From positions 2,549,014 through 2,613,013 of the forward strand of contig NC_018391.1 of assembly GCF_000208865.1 (NCBI RefSeq): DNA of 64,000 nt. Reading direction: 5' to 3'. Source of the stretch: Neospora caninum Liverpool (lineage: Eukaryota > Apicomplexa > Conoidasida > Eucoccidiorida > Sarcocystidae). Under the pieces are notes generated by a model, which made no database searches, was not told the origin of the DNA, and was given only the letters and a program-made list of their open reading frames with translations. Numbering within the stretch: the stretch's first letter is position 1; the number at the start of each line of letters is the position of its first letter. The position numbers and the translations under genes are program-made. Below, one piece after another: positions 34,298 to 45,298 of this stretch.

Positions 34298-34311
34298 GGT
34301 GTACATACACC
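34298..34311. repeat. Dispersed palindrome, copy 3 (GGTGTACATACACC)
   Basis: A 14-nt copy with arms GGTGT and ACACC, about 350 bases upstream of the J-protein start codon. If the longer N-terminal frame is used, it would be read through. Confidence 0.75.
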
Positions 34312-34587
34312 CGAGATTCAGCCGCAGAGTGTGCGCAGCTGTCAGAGAGACTTGACGGCGATGTGGGTGCATGCGACAGAGGCCGAGGTTTTTTTTCTCT
34401 GAGCGAGGAATGGAGGCGCACGTTCAAATCGGGGAGAGAGAGTTTTCTCATTTTCCTAAAACCTAACGGAAAGTGCCTCTCCAGGCACACTCCTTGTGTG
34501 CCTCGAGGAGCCGCTGGAAGGGAGGACGGCATCGTGGCGGAACGAGGAGAGAGACGAGTGGAAAGATAGAAGCAAAGAATCCAGTGA

Positions 34588-34817
34588 CAGCCTGCTGCAA
34601 TTGATTCCCTCTTTGACTTTGGGAATCTGCGAACAGCCTGCTGCAATTGATTCCCTCTTTGACTTTGGGAATCTGCGAACAGCCTGCTGCAATTGATTCC
34701 CTCTTTGACTTTGGGAATCTGCGAACAGCCTGCTGCAATTGATTCCCTCTTTGACTTTGGGAATCTGCGAACAGCCTGCTGCAATTGATTCCCTCTTTGA
34801 CTTTGGGAATCTGCGAA
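34588..34817. repeat. 46-bp tandem minisatellite, five copies
   Basis: Five head-to-tail units starting at 34588, 34634, 34680, 34726 and 34772, each beginning CAGCCTGCTGCAATTG and ending in CTGCGAA. The first unit differs only at its edge; units 2-5 appear identical. A partial sixth unit (CAGCCTG) follows at 34818. The unit length is not a multiple of three, yet the minus strand is open in all three frames across the array. Confidence 0.95.
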
Positions 34818-35100
34818 CAGCCTGACGTTTGAATCTGGGGGAGGAGGGAGGCGCAGGGGGAGCGCCGCAGCCACACAGAGAGTGGGCGCAGTGAGGAAAA
34901 GCGACAAATCCACTGGAAAGGAGACAATGGATACGAACGAGACTCCGTCTGCATGCAGCCACCCAGGCACACGGATAGATAATGCGCATTTATCTACACA
35001 AACGCTTGTATCAAAATGCATTGATCGCAGACTTCATAGCTGACAAACACCTCCGTGCTTGAGGAAAAGCAAAAGCGAGTCGACCGCGAGACCGACCCGC

Positions 35101-35114
35101 GGTGTATGTACACC
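35101..35114. repeat. Dispersed palindrome, copy 4 (GGTGTATGTACACC)
   Basis: A 14-nt copy upstream of the J-protein gene, followed by TAAG as in the copy at 3929. Confidence 0.75.
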
Positions 35115-37528
35115 TAAGATGGTGACAGCCAGCGGGAGAAACAACGACAAGCAACGGGCACGAGAGTCGCTGGAAGAAAGACAAATAGGGAGGGAAATGG
35201 AATTGTGCGAAGAGGAGTCAGAACTAAGGAAGGTGTGAAGAGACGGGGAAAAAGAAGGCTCCGCGAACTGAGAGCGGCTGTGCTTCAGAAAAGAACGAGA
35301 ACAAGCAGAAGGCTGGAGGTACGCGAAGGAGAAGAGAAAGCGTCCGCGTGTGGTTGTCGTCTTTATCTTCTCCTTGCCAGATGAGAAGAAAAAGCAGTGT
35401 CCTGTCCTCGTGATTTCCTTTCTTCGAGCCCTTTGTTTTGTTCACACACACTGTTGAAAGCGCGCATGCACGAGGAAATCGCAGGTTCGTCGACTTTTCC
35501 GCGGCCAGCGTAGAGTTCTCGCGAGGAGTTGCATCTGCATCTTTTTTTCTAGTCTCTACGTTTGAACTTTCGAAATACAAAAACGCAGAAAATGCTTCCA
35601 GAACTACCGAACTAGAGAAGCGAGAGTGCATGCCAAGCTTACGCTAGCTGGAGTGTTGAGGACCCAAACAAATTTTGTTTTTCAGGGTACGGAGAGAGAG
35701 CGAACGAGACAAGGAGAAAAAAGAAAAGGTGAGAGAGAAAAGGAGAGAGAAAGATAAAGGAGTGAAAGAAAAAGGAAATATCTGAGACAAGATCATTTGT
35801 AAGCTTTTTCTGGGGAGTATATACTACGAGTTGGACGAGTGGTTTGGATCGTGAGTGTCTTCACTGAGGATCGCCGAGACACAAAAAACACCGAACGATC
35901 TGAGAGAGATAAGGCACGTCTACTTTTTTGGTTGTCTCTCGGAGGCCGTGAGTCTGTCGCTTTGTGTGAGAGAGTCAATGCACCTATAGCAGTGTGTGTT
36001 TGTGCGTTTGCGTGGGGATGCCTGAGAAGAGACAGCGAACGCTGCTGGTCCCTTTTAGTTTCTTTGCAGTATTGCAGTTCCATAATCTTTGACTGGAGTT
36101 CAGCAAACAAACAAATTCTCGACCTCATCCTGCTGTCCCACGCACTCTACAAGCACCTCAAGAAAAGCTGCTGAATCCTGAAGAGGATATCATTCCGAGT
36201 TCGACAGTTGTGATAATCGCTTCGGAGTCTTTATTGCGTGCAGAAGTGGTTTTCCCCACATGCATTGGACACACACAGGCGGGTCTAGGTATGATTCGCC
36301 TCTCTGCTCCTCACGCCGCTCCGCCGAGTGATACGGTAAACAAAGACATTCAAGATCTGGGTGACGAGAGACGCCTCTTGCGTCGCTTCCTTCCTTCTTT
36401 TCTTTCCCACCTTGAGCAATCATCCGAACTTCGCTGTCTGTACCTCATAGCTGGAGGCAGATTCAGTCGAAGTAGCGACGTCACAATTATCATCGCATGG
36501 CGTTGTCTCCGCAGGTATCGGCCGCTTCTCCGGCATTTTCCCGCGTTTTTTCGCGAGACCCTCTTCCTTCTCATCTGCTCCGTCTCCTGCCCTGTCGCGC
36601 GGGGTGAGTGCCTATCGCGGCTTCTTGCGAGTCTCTCCTTTTCCGTGCGAAACGAGAGTTGCCCACAGACTGGAACCGACAGCCAAAAAGCCAGAGAGGG
36701 GGCATTTCAGTCTCTGGCGGGAGGGCAAAACTGCATGCGGGATAAGGCGAGGCAGGCTGGCGAAGACGAACCACACATAAAAGAGGCCACAAAGAGAAGA
36801 GAGAGGAAGCAAAGAACGAGGAAGAGAAGACGGAAGAAAAGAGCGAGAAACGGGAGAAGAAGAGAAGACACGAAAGAGGAAGAAAAAGACACCCAGAATT
36901 GAGAGGGAAAAGTAGAAAACAGAAACAGATTTGTGGAAACTGGTGGAGTGGAGCCGGAGAGAACTTGACAGGATTGCTTCCCAACGAGGACACAGCGCGT
37001 CTCTGACGTTAGCAAGGAGACCCCGAAAAGCATGGAAAAGCTCCAGACAAGGGGACGGGCGCCGGGACACAGAGACACCCGGAACGAGACGGAAACCGAG
37101 TTCGCGTTCACCAGGCGAACGCAGCCAAGCCACAGACGAGGCTCGAAGGAAAAAGCGGAAACTCACGTCGTCGCGGATTCTCCTGACTGGTGGTGGGCGA
37201 CCACACACATCGCCTTCTGCCGGTCCCCCGCAAGAACCGGCGACACGCCCCACCACCACGCGAGAAGGAGGACGGCCGAAGATCCGCGAGAAAAAGCGAA
37301 AGACACAGACTATCCACAGCTGTAGACGCGTCTCGCCTCTTTGCTAGCAACGCTGTCCCGGGCCGACAGCAGGCAGACAAACCGAGGGCGTATATTCGGA
37401 GACGAGAACGAACAAGGGCCAAGAGCCCTCCAGACGGAGCCGAGAGAGCAAGAAGACGAGAGAGAAGGAAAGAACGAGAGAGAACGCGTGCAGAGTCCCT
37501 CAGAGAGGGGCACGCAAACGCCAGACAG

Positions 37529-40500
37529 TTAGCTGCCTGCCGCAGGCGTTTGCGGTTTGATCCATCTCCACACGCAAATGACGCTGTCCTCTCCACAAGT
37601 GACGAAGAACTCTGAAGAGAGGAAGAGAACCGCCTTCACGTCTCCTTCTTCGTGGGCCGCCAGCTGGCCGGTCTCTGCGGAAAGGAAAAAACAGCACGCG
37701 CCCCAGACGCTCGCCTCCGACCACGGACAGGGTGCGAAGAAGTTCCAGAGGAAACAAAACCCCATACAGTACAGAAACCATAGAGACACATTACTCTGCA
37801 GGGGCGAGTCTGGCGGCGACGGACGTCTGTCGACAATCCTCTCGCGGCACGAACAGGCCGAGAGCGAGAGACACCTACCGCCACGAGACAGAACGCTTTC
37901 GTGGATGCGAGAACGAAGCGACGAAAAGGGAGAGAGACGCGCGAGTCTGGATGGAGTTGCCTTTCACCTGCTGACGTGGGCTTTTCCTCACCTTCGAATT
38001 GTGGAAGCTTTAAAGCGTGGAATGCGCCGCGCGCGCCTCCAAAGATCAGCAAGGGTCCATCGGGAGACATGACGCCTGGGGAGAAAACGGGGGCCGCGGG
38101 ACAGAGCAGGCTCGCATGCGGTCACATTCGAGCGGGAGTTCAACAGGAGAGCGACACGACGCCAGACCGAGTGAACAGGGGGGGACTAGATATATATCTA
38201 TATATATATGCAGAGCCTCTAAAGGACCGAAAAAACGCGGAAGAAGACAAGGAGAAAGAAAGCGTACCCGCCATGGTCGACAGATAGGCGCTCTTGTCGT
38301 ATCGGAACTGTTCTTGGCCTGAAGCGGAGTACGCCTTGACGACTCCGGTGCTTATGCCGACAAGCATACTCTTCTCGTACGCGACGAGGGACTGCGCGCG
38401 GCCGCAAAGCGACAGAAAGACACCGGAAGACAGAAGAGGAAGATGTCGAACGAAGCTTCGTCGAGACAGAATCGGAAAGGCAGGAAAGGGAGCGGGCGGG
38501 AACCCGTGGTCCCCGCAGACTGCCAGGGAGCCGAGGAAACGGAAGGACGCGAGAGGCAAGGAAGTGGAGATGAAAACCTTCAGCAAACAAGCAAAGTGCA
38601 AGTGAAGCGAGGTGGACACCAACCAAACGAACCAGAGCGCGTGGGAAGCGAGATGTGCGTCGCTCGCCGTTTACGAGGAAGGCGAGATATGTGTGAGAAG
38701 AGAAAAGTGATTCACGGGGCAGAAAAAGGGGATAAGCACGAAGAGAGGCGTGTTGAAAACGGGGAAGGGGCGTGCGAACGCGTGTGTCGGGCAGTCTCTG
38801 TCTTTTGAGACGCACGAGAACTAGCGGCACTGGCCGACGATCGTGTCCTCGCGAAGACGCGCTGTCGGAGATGTCGAGAGTGCAGACGACGCTCATCGTG
38901 ACGAGGTCCAGAATGGACAAGCCTGTGCCGCCTGCCCAGAGGAACCTGAAAAAACGTCCCAGAAAAGGCGATAGTCTGCAACTTTGACACGATTGCCGCC
39001 GCCCTCGGTTCCCTCGTTTCGCTTCCGCTCTCCCTTTCGCGCCCTCATTCGTTTTCGTTTTCTTTCTGTGCTCTGCGAACCTTCTCTCGGGGCCTTCGGC
39101 GGCGGGCTGCGCGAGGGCGGCGGTGGCGGGGTCGGCGGGGGAACTGGGCACGGAGATGTCTTTGAGGCAGGTGAGTTTGCCGGGGATTTCGAGTTCCTTC
39201 GCGAGGACGAAGGCGTTGTTTTCGAACTTCCACAAACAAATCCGGCCGTCCCACTCCGCAGAGACAAGCACTGCGTCAATCGCGACCAGTGCATGCACCG
39301 CGGACGTGTGCCGCTGCAAACAGACACCCGGCAGACTCCTCACGGAGCACTGGGAAGGCGGAAACCGACCGGCGAAAAGAAGAGACGAGGCGACGAGCCG
39401 ATGCCCAAAGAGGCGCAGACGAACGAAGACAGAGAGAACAACCAAGGCGCCACTCTGAGACAGCGAGAGCGAAACCAATCCGACTAACCGGCAAAACCAA
39501 ATAACGACACTGCCTTCCCTCACACACAACAATGAGGGCCCCACACTCTCACGCACGACCCTATATATTTGCGTGCATCAGTTAAATACGTGGATATGCC
39601 TGTGCAGCTCTGAGTCCTTGCTGGTTTGAAAAGGAAAAGACTGAAAGGCGACAGAAGAAGGTGGGTGGCGTCTGGGACTCTCGAGCCAGAGCAGCTTGGA
39701 CGTGTGGCGAGAACACCGCTCTTCGACGATCCACGAAAACGCGTTTGACGCATCTGATCCTGAGACATCAAAAGGCTATACACGCTCGACTCTCCACGGA
39801 GCGCTGTCGCGAGTGCATGCATTTTTCGAAAAGCCGATTCGCGCGTACCCGGAGCTGCGTCATTTCGCCGGACGGCATGAGGGCGAGGACGAGACCGCTC
39901 TCGAGGCCGATGAAGAGAACGCCCTCGGTGAAGAGCATCGACCGTGGTTCGCTCTCGAGGGAGACTTCTTGGAGGCACTCGAACTCTAGCCACAACGAGG
40001 CCTCGTCCCTCGGAGAAGGCCCCGGATTCGGAGCTGTGGGGTTTCCAGCTTGAGCAACGACGACCCCCCACCGCTGCGCGAGAGCGGAAACAGAAACGAA
40101 ATGCAGAGAGAGAAGGAAGACGCAGACATACACTGGAAGCATGCGGACATACACACGAGACATGCAGACATACACACGAAAGATGCAGATAGACTCCACC
40201 TGCCATCTGCATTTGATGACGTATCGACACACATCTCAGCAGATGAGTCTGGGAAATCCTCACGCAGAGGGACAGACTTGCCAAACTGTCGGAAGGTACA
40301 ACACTCGGTTTGTAACCGCTGCCGACAGACACACACACTCCGCTCGGTCGATGCAGATCCGAAAGTGGAGAGAGACGGAATCCCCGATTTCGCGGCGCGC
40401 ACCAGACGGGCATGCGCGAGGGGCGCTTACCCTGACGACTCGATCTTTGCCGCCAGTGAAGACTTCCGGGACGCCGTTCGCCGTCGCAGAGTTGACGACG

Positions 40501-43084
40501 CAGCAGGTGATGGGTGCATCGCCGTGCGCCTCCAGGCCCCATCCCACGCACTGCAGGCTGTGCGAGTAGCGACACCGGGCGCCAAATTTGCACTGACCTG
40601 CAGGAAGCGCGCGAAGAGACAGAAGCAGAGACAGCGAAAAGGAGCACGACTTACGGTGCCGTCGAGACGCCGAGGGAGCGGCGAGACATGGGGCCCGAGA
40701 GAGAAACAGAAGGGAAAAGAAAGAGGGTCCCGCCGACGGTCGAGGGGACGCAGGGGGAGGCGAGGCGGAAAGGAAAGAGAGAAAGGAGAGGAAGACGATC
40801 GGCAAAGGAAACAGAGTGTACAAAGGCGAAGTGGGGGGCGGGGGCTGACAACAGAGTGGAGAGAAGATAGGATAGAGAGAAGAGATACACATTTGATGAT
40901 GAGGAAGAGAGGAGCCAGTCCGATAGAAAAAAAAGGGAGGGCGGAGGACCAGGGACAGACAGGGAAGCTGCGCCCGGGGGACACGCGTCGGTAACAGAGG
41001 ACGGTACGGGGTCAGTTTCCCTTTACCTGAAAAGGCGAAATTTCGGCAATACGCAGAAGGCGGCAGAGGCGTCTCTGGAGCCTCCTGCATCGCCCCTTCG
41101 CTAGCGTCATTTCTGAAAACAAAGAAGTCAGAGGTGGCAGCCGCGAATGAGAGGCGAACGACACGGGAGAGAGGGACGGGGAAACGCGAAAGTGGAGGGG
41201 CTTTCCTTTCAAGGAAACAAAAGAGGAAGAGGAGAAAGGAGGGAGAAAAACTGTGACAAAAATTCGGCCGTGGGGACGCGCCAACGAGATTGCCGCTCGT
41301 CCTCCACCACACCCGCCACTTTCTCTCTTGAATCGCATGCTTCTCCTTTCACGAGGCTGCTCTCTTGGTGTACTGCCGCCTCCGGGAGAAGCACGTAGTT
41401 TCTTCTTTTTCGCGTCGGGCTTTCCTTCTTGATCGAACCAATCGCCGCACTTTCCCCTTCCACTTCCTGCACAGGCGGCAGTCACGTCAGCCTGCCTGCG
41501 TTCGCGAGTATGCCGCTCTTCCCATCACACACGGCCGCGCACTTTGCGTTCGATCCCTTCTCTTTGTCTCAACCTTCCCTCTCTCTGTCTCCTTCTGTCT
41601 CCGGTCTCACTGTCGCAATCTTTCTCTCGCCATAGCTCGCATCTCTCCATCGAGTATCCCCACCGTTTTACGGACTGCTCTGTCGATCGGTCCGCGCGCG
41701 CCCCACTTTCCCTCGTAATCGCTTTCTTCCCTAGGTCTCAAATGCGTCCTCCAGTGCCGCGCTCCCGGGTGTCTGTACACCCCAGATATGTTTGAAGAGT
41801 CGAACGGATGAACGCGTGAAGCTTGTCCCCGTCCGACCGCTGGGCAGCCTCTCTGCGTCTGAGGTGGCTCTGGCGTGCGTCGACAAACTCTTTCCGCTTC
41901 CCTTCCTCGCCTGTCTCTACGGTTCCTCTTCGCGTGGGTTCTAGCTTCTCCCCTCCTCTCCCTCTTTAAGGCGACCTACGCTCTCCCGCCGTCTGTGTAG
42001 CAGAACCGGCCGCCGCGGCCGCGCCGACTGTAATCGGGTCTGCCCCTGCCGCCGCGTGGAGCGTTTCGCCCGGCACCTGGGAAGTCGTCGGCGTCGTAGT
42101 ACCCAGGCCGCGAAGACGCGAACGGAGCGCCGCCGTTTCGCCGCGCGCCGCTGTAGTGGGGTGTCCGTACACCGGAGCCGTCGCCAAAGGAGGCGCCTGA
42201 GAAGCCGCCGCGCTCTCTGGGGTGGAAGTCTCCGTTGCGGTCAGGCGGGGCGGCGAGGACGATGCGTCGGCCCCCGACGGGCTGCGAGAAGTTGGCGTTG
42301 CTGCGCCTGTTGAAAGGATTTGCAGACGCGGCCGCGTAGAGCGTGCGAGGCGGTGGAGGCGGCGGAGGCGCCTCGTGGTAGCCGTCGGGAGACCCTCGCG
42401 GTGGGCCGCCTGCGCCTGATGAAGCGGCACAGCCAGCGGAGAGCGGAGGAGAGAGAGAGAGGAAGAAAAGCTGGAAAAAGAGCAGAGAGAAAGGGGAGAG
42501 GGAGGAGAGGGAGCGGAAGAGAAGCAGAGAGAGAACGAGAGAGCGAGACGGGACGGCAGAGAGAAAAGAGAGGAGAGAGACAAGACAGAGAAGAGAGCAA
42601 GAGAAAGACAGCAAGAGAAAGACAGCAAGAGAAAGACAGCAAGAGAAAGACAGCAAGAGAAAGACAGAAAGAAAGGAGAGACAAGACAGAGACGCGGAGC
42701 TCAGGAAGAAAGAAGAGGAAGGCAGAAGAGGAGACAATGAGGGGGGAAGAGAAGGACGAAACGGGGGGCGAGGAAGAGGGACAACAACGAAGGTGGATGG
42801 GGAGGAAGCGGACAGGAGAGATACGATACACGAGGAAAAGGAGGACAGCACAAACCAGAAAAGAAGGAGGAGACAAGAGGGCGGCACGACAGAGAGATAA
42901 GAGGAGCTAAGAGCAGGGAGAAGGTGGATGATAGACGCAGAGAGGAGAGAGTGCACCCCCAAGTCGAAACTGAGAAAAGCGGGAAAAAAAGCATCTCACC
43001 GTCGCCGTAGCGATCCCAGGCCTGAGAGCCGCCGCCCCTGCGGCCTCTCTGGCTGTAGCCTCCTCTGGGGCCTCCTCTGTACAT
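37529..43084 (-). CDS. CCCH zinc-finger and WD40-repeat protein
   Basis: Probable RNA-binding scaffold of the kind known in plants as ZFWD. Exons: 43084-43000, 42415-41980, 41112-41027, 40597-40431, 40073-39849, 39313-39081, 38945-38816, 38391-38268, 38075-37992 and 37674-37529, giving 571 residues with phases closing exactly. Residues 1-170 are rich in Arg-Gly and Tyr, an RGG-type RNA-binding tail. A CCCH finger follows: Cys196, Cys205, Cys211 and His215 with spacing x8, x5, x3; the finger is split by the intron after residue 203. The rest forms a WD40 propeller, with blades seen around PEVFTGGKDRVVRV, AVLVSAEWDGRICLWKFENN, MLVGISTGVVKAYSASGQEQ, GPLLIFGGARGAFHALKL and EFFVTCGEDSVICVWRW near the C-terminus. 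A possible 130-nt intron at 39080-38946 could be read through in frame, which would add a basic insertion. Confidence 0.88.
38188..38209. repeat. Short AT-rich microsatellite in an intron of the CCCH-WD40 gene
   Basis: Interrupted TA/AT units in the intron between exons 8 and 9 (38267-38076). Confidence 0.7.
41767..41782. repeat. Dispersed palindrome, copy 5 (GGGTGTCTGTACACCC)
   Basis: Six-base arms with centre CTGT, located in the intron between exons 2 and 3 of the CCCH-WD40 gene. Confidence 0.75.
42160..42173. repeat. Dispersed palindrome, copy 6, inside a coding exon (GGTGTCCGTACACC)
   Basis: This copy lies in exon 2 of the CCCH-WD40 gene, where the minus strand reads it as GVRTP within the RGG-like tail. 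The right flank CGGAGCC-type sequence matches the copy at 44262. Confidence 0.75.
42596..42665. repeat. 14-bp tandem repeat, five copies, in intron 1 of the CCCH-WD40 gene
   Basis: The unit AGCAAGAGAAAGAC is repeated five times without change, within a longer purine-rich tract (plus strand) that spans most of this intron. Confidence 0.92.
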
Positions 43085-44259
43085 TTTAGTGGATTTATTC
43101 GACTCTTGGTTGCCACGGCGTTTCCCCTACTCCATTTTCTCGCTCCGCCGCCCTGCTGTCTTCCCCGCGACGACCGCTGCCTCTTTCCTTTGTTCTTGCT
43201 CCAGTGTCTCCTCCTTCGCGCGGCGATCTTCGAAGATAAGACGAAGCAGGGCTGAAGAGCAGACAGTGGGGCGGAAAAGAGATCCCCGAGGGGAGACAGG
43301 AGACTGGCGAGAGCGCGGCAGACTGCGGACGGAGGCGAGCCCAAGAGAGGAGACAGGGGAAGCAGAGAGATAGCGACAGGCAGGCGAGGCGAGCGAAGTG
43401 GACCGAAACGGTCAACGAGAGACGAGACAGAAAGGAAGGAACCCGCGGCGAATCGGAAGAGAGGCAAAAAAGTGCCGAGACCGTTGCCCGTGTCAGAAGC
43501 CAGGTGCGAAGACAAACGTGGGAAAGAAAAAAGGGTGACGCACAGACGGAGCACAGACGCAAAACTGTTTATTCCTGAAAAAAGGAGAGGAAATACACGC
43601 AAAATCGGCTCGTCTCCACGCTCTGAGACCGGCCGTCGGCGTTTTTTCGTACAGATGCTTGAAGAGCAACGAAACGAAAACGAGGTGAGTTACAGAAAAA
43701 AGAGCAGCGAGAAAACACGGTGAGGCTGTGCAGTCCGACACTCGCGAGAAAGACGAAAAGAGAGGGGAAGGCTCAGGGTTCCTCTTCTGAAGAAGAACCG
43801 ACCCTCCTCTGGAGAGAGACGGCGTATGGATCAGGCGCTGCCGAGAAAAAATTGGAAGCGTTTCGCTCGCTGAGAAAAGAGATGCATTGCAACGCATTCC
43901 ACAAATGAAGGCGAGGTCGCCTTCTCTCTGCGCGCCACAGAAAAACGTGTTCGACCGAGAAGTGAAGGAGGAAAACGGAAAACGAAGGGGAAGAAATGGG
44001 GCACGGGGGGAGCATGCAAAAACGTCGCGTTTTCTCTCGCTCCTTGACCTGCGTGGAATTTTTGCATGTGGTCCGCTGTGCGTGAGACCGAGGTCCGCGA
44101 GCAGCGAGAAAAATCGACGAGAGAAGTCTCAGCCTTTTCGTGTAAAAGGAATAAAAACGGAGGAAAGCAAATCGATATTCTTTCTAGGCTTTGGCTTCGT
44201 ACTCTTGAGAGAACCCGACACTCGCTCCTGCACTGAAAAGGCGCTCCCCAACGCGATCT

Positions 44260-44277
44260 CCGGTGTATGTACACCGG
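44260..44277. repeat. Dispersed palindrome, copy 7, extended arms (CCGGTGTATGTACACCGG)
   Basis: Seven-base arms around the centre ATGT. It lies between the two divergent genes and has the longest arms of the family in this window. Confidence 0.8.
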
Positions 44278-45257
44278 AGCCCCAGCTGTGCGTCGAGACA
44301 CGCACAGAGGCGCACACTTTGTGAACGGCTACATGGCTGCATCTGCGTGAGGTTGTACACCTTTCTCTTGGATTTTTTCTCCTTTCCCTCTTCTTCTCCG
44401 TTTTCCCTTTTCTTCGCTCCTGATTTGCCTCCTCTTGTGTTTCCTGCCGCAAATGCGCCGCGAAAACCGTCTCTTTACGGCACGTTTCGCAGTTGTCTCT
44501 CGTGAGGCTCTCTGGAAAAAGCGGCTCGGGACTCGCCAAACGCACGCGACCCGCTCTTTAGTGTTTCCTCGCAACTTTTGAGCTACCTGGGTAAGCCGAT
44601 TGGGTTCGCACCCTATCCCTTTTCCTCTCCTGATGTATCCCTGTGTGCACCTTCCTTGCTCGTTCCTCCCGTCCCTTCCTGTCTCTGTCTCTCTCCGCCT
44701 CTTTCCGTCGATGGCTTCCTCCCAAAATCCTTTTCTGAAGACGCAGGAACACTCTCCTATCTCTCGCCTGCGCTTTTCAAGGCCTCTACGGCAAACGCGA
44801 AGGGCCAGCGTCTTATCCTGCCCCAGCTCTCATCCCGCGAGTTTGTCTCTGGAGCTCCTGACGCGACAAACAAACTTTTCCCCCTTCCCCCTTTTCCCCT
44901 CTCCGTCGTTTTCATATCCGGCTTTTCTCTCTCCCGTCCTCTTTAGGGGCTGCGGACCGCCTTCGCTTCATACCCCGTGGCGCTGTGGAAACCGAGGAGC
45001 GTCGCGGAAAAGGGACAGAGGCCTCGAGCTACGCAACCGGACATTCCAGACAGACCCAACGAGAGAGAACAAGATGCCGCAGCGACAGCCTCCTTCTTCG
45101 TGCCGTGCAGTCAACTCGCACTCCTGACTGTTCGGCTTCGTGCGTTCATCTTTCTGTCCAACGAAGCGTCTGTCGCTGAGTTCTCTCTGTCTCTCGGTAG
45201 GGTCTGCGCTAGCGGGAGCAGTCTCTGAATTCATTCTTTTCTCTGCCGCCCAAAGCG

Positions 45258-45284
45258 ATGTTCCCCGCTCTTCGTCGCGAGTGA
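45258..45284 (+). other. Upstream open reading frame before the SAC gene
   Basis: An ATG followed by seven further codons and TGA lies 14 bases before the SAC start codon. If it is within the transcript it could reduce translation of the main frame. Transcript extent is not known from sequence. Confidence 0.4.
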
Positions 45285-45298
45285 CCGTCTGTGACACG

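Larger units (their letters stand above)
33951..37528. other. Intergenic region upstream of the J-protein gene
   Basis: This 3.6-kb stretch should contain the J-protein promoter and 5' UTR and the 3' UTR of the CCCH-WD40 gene. It contains two palindrome copies (34298, 35101) and a 46-bp minisatellite (34588-34817). The section 36760-36900 on the plus strand is extremely purine-rich. A plus-strand frame of 230 codons (36210-36902) has no ATG start and ends in a Lys/Arg/Glu-rich run, so I treat it as noncoding. Confidence 0.5.
43085..45298. other. Divergent intergenic region between the CCCH-WD40 and SAC genes
   Basis: A bidirectional promoter interval of 2.2 kb. It contains an extended palindrome copy at 44260-44277. 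A short upstream open frame of eight codons (45258-45284) lies just before the SAC start codon. I see no other gene. Confidence 0.55.

Noticed and set aside
33507..35021. 504-codon minus-strand frame including the 46-bp repeat as the J-protein N-terminus
   Set aside because: The upstream part consists of repeat-derived peptides and low-complexity sequence; an ATG with purine at -3 closer to the J domain gives a normal presequence.
36210..36902. 230-codon plus-strand open frame
   Set aside because: It starts with GTG and ends in a Lys/Arg/Glu run produced by purine-rich DNA.
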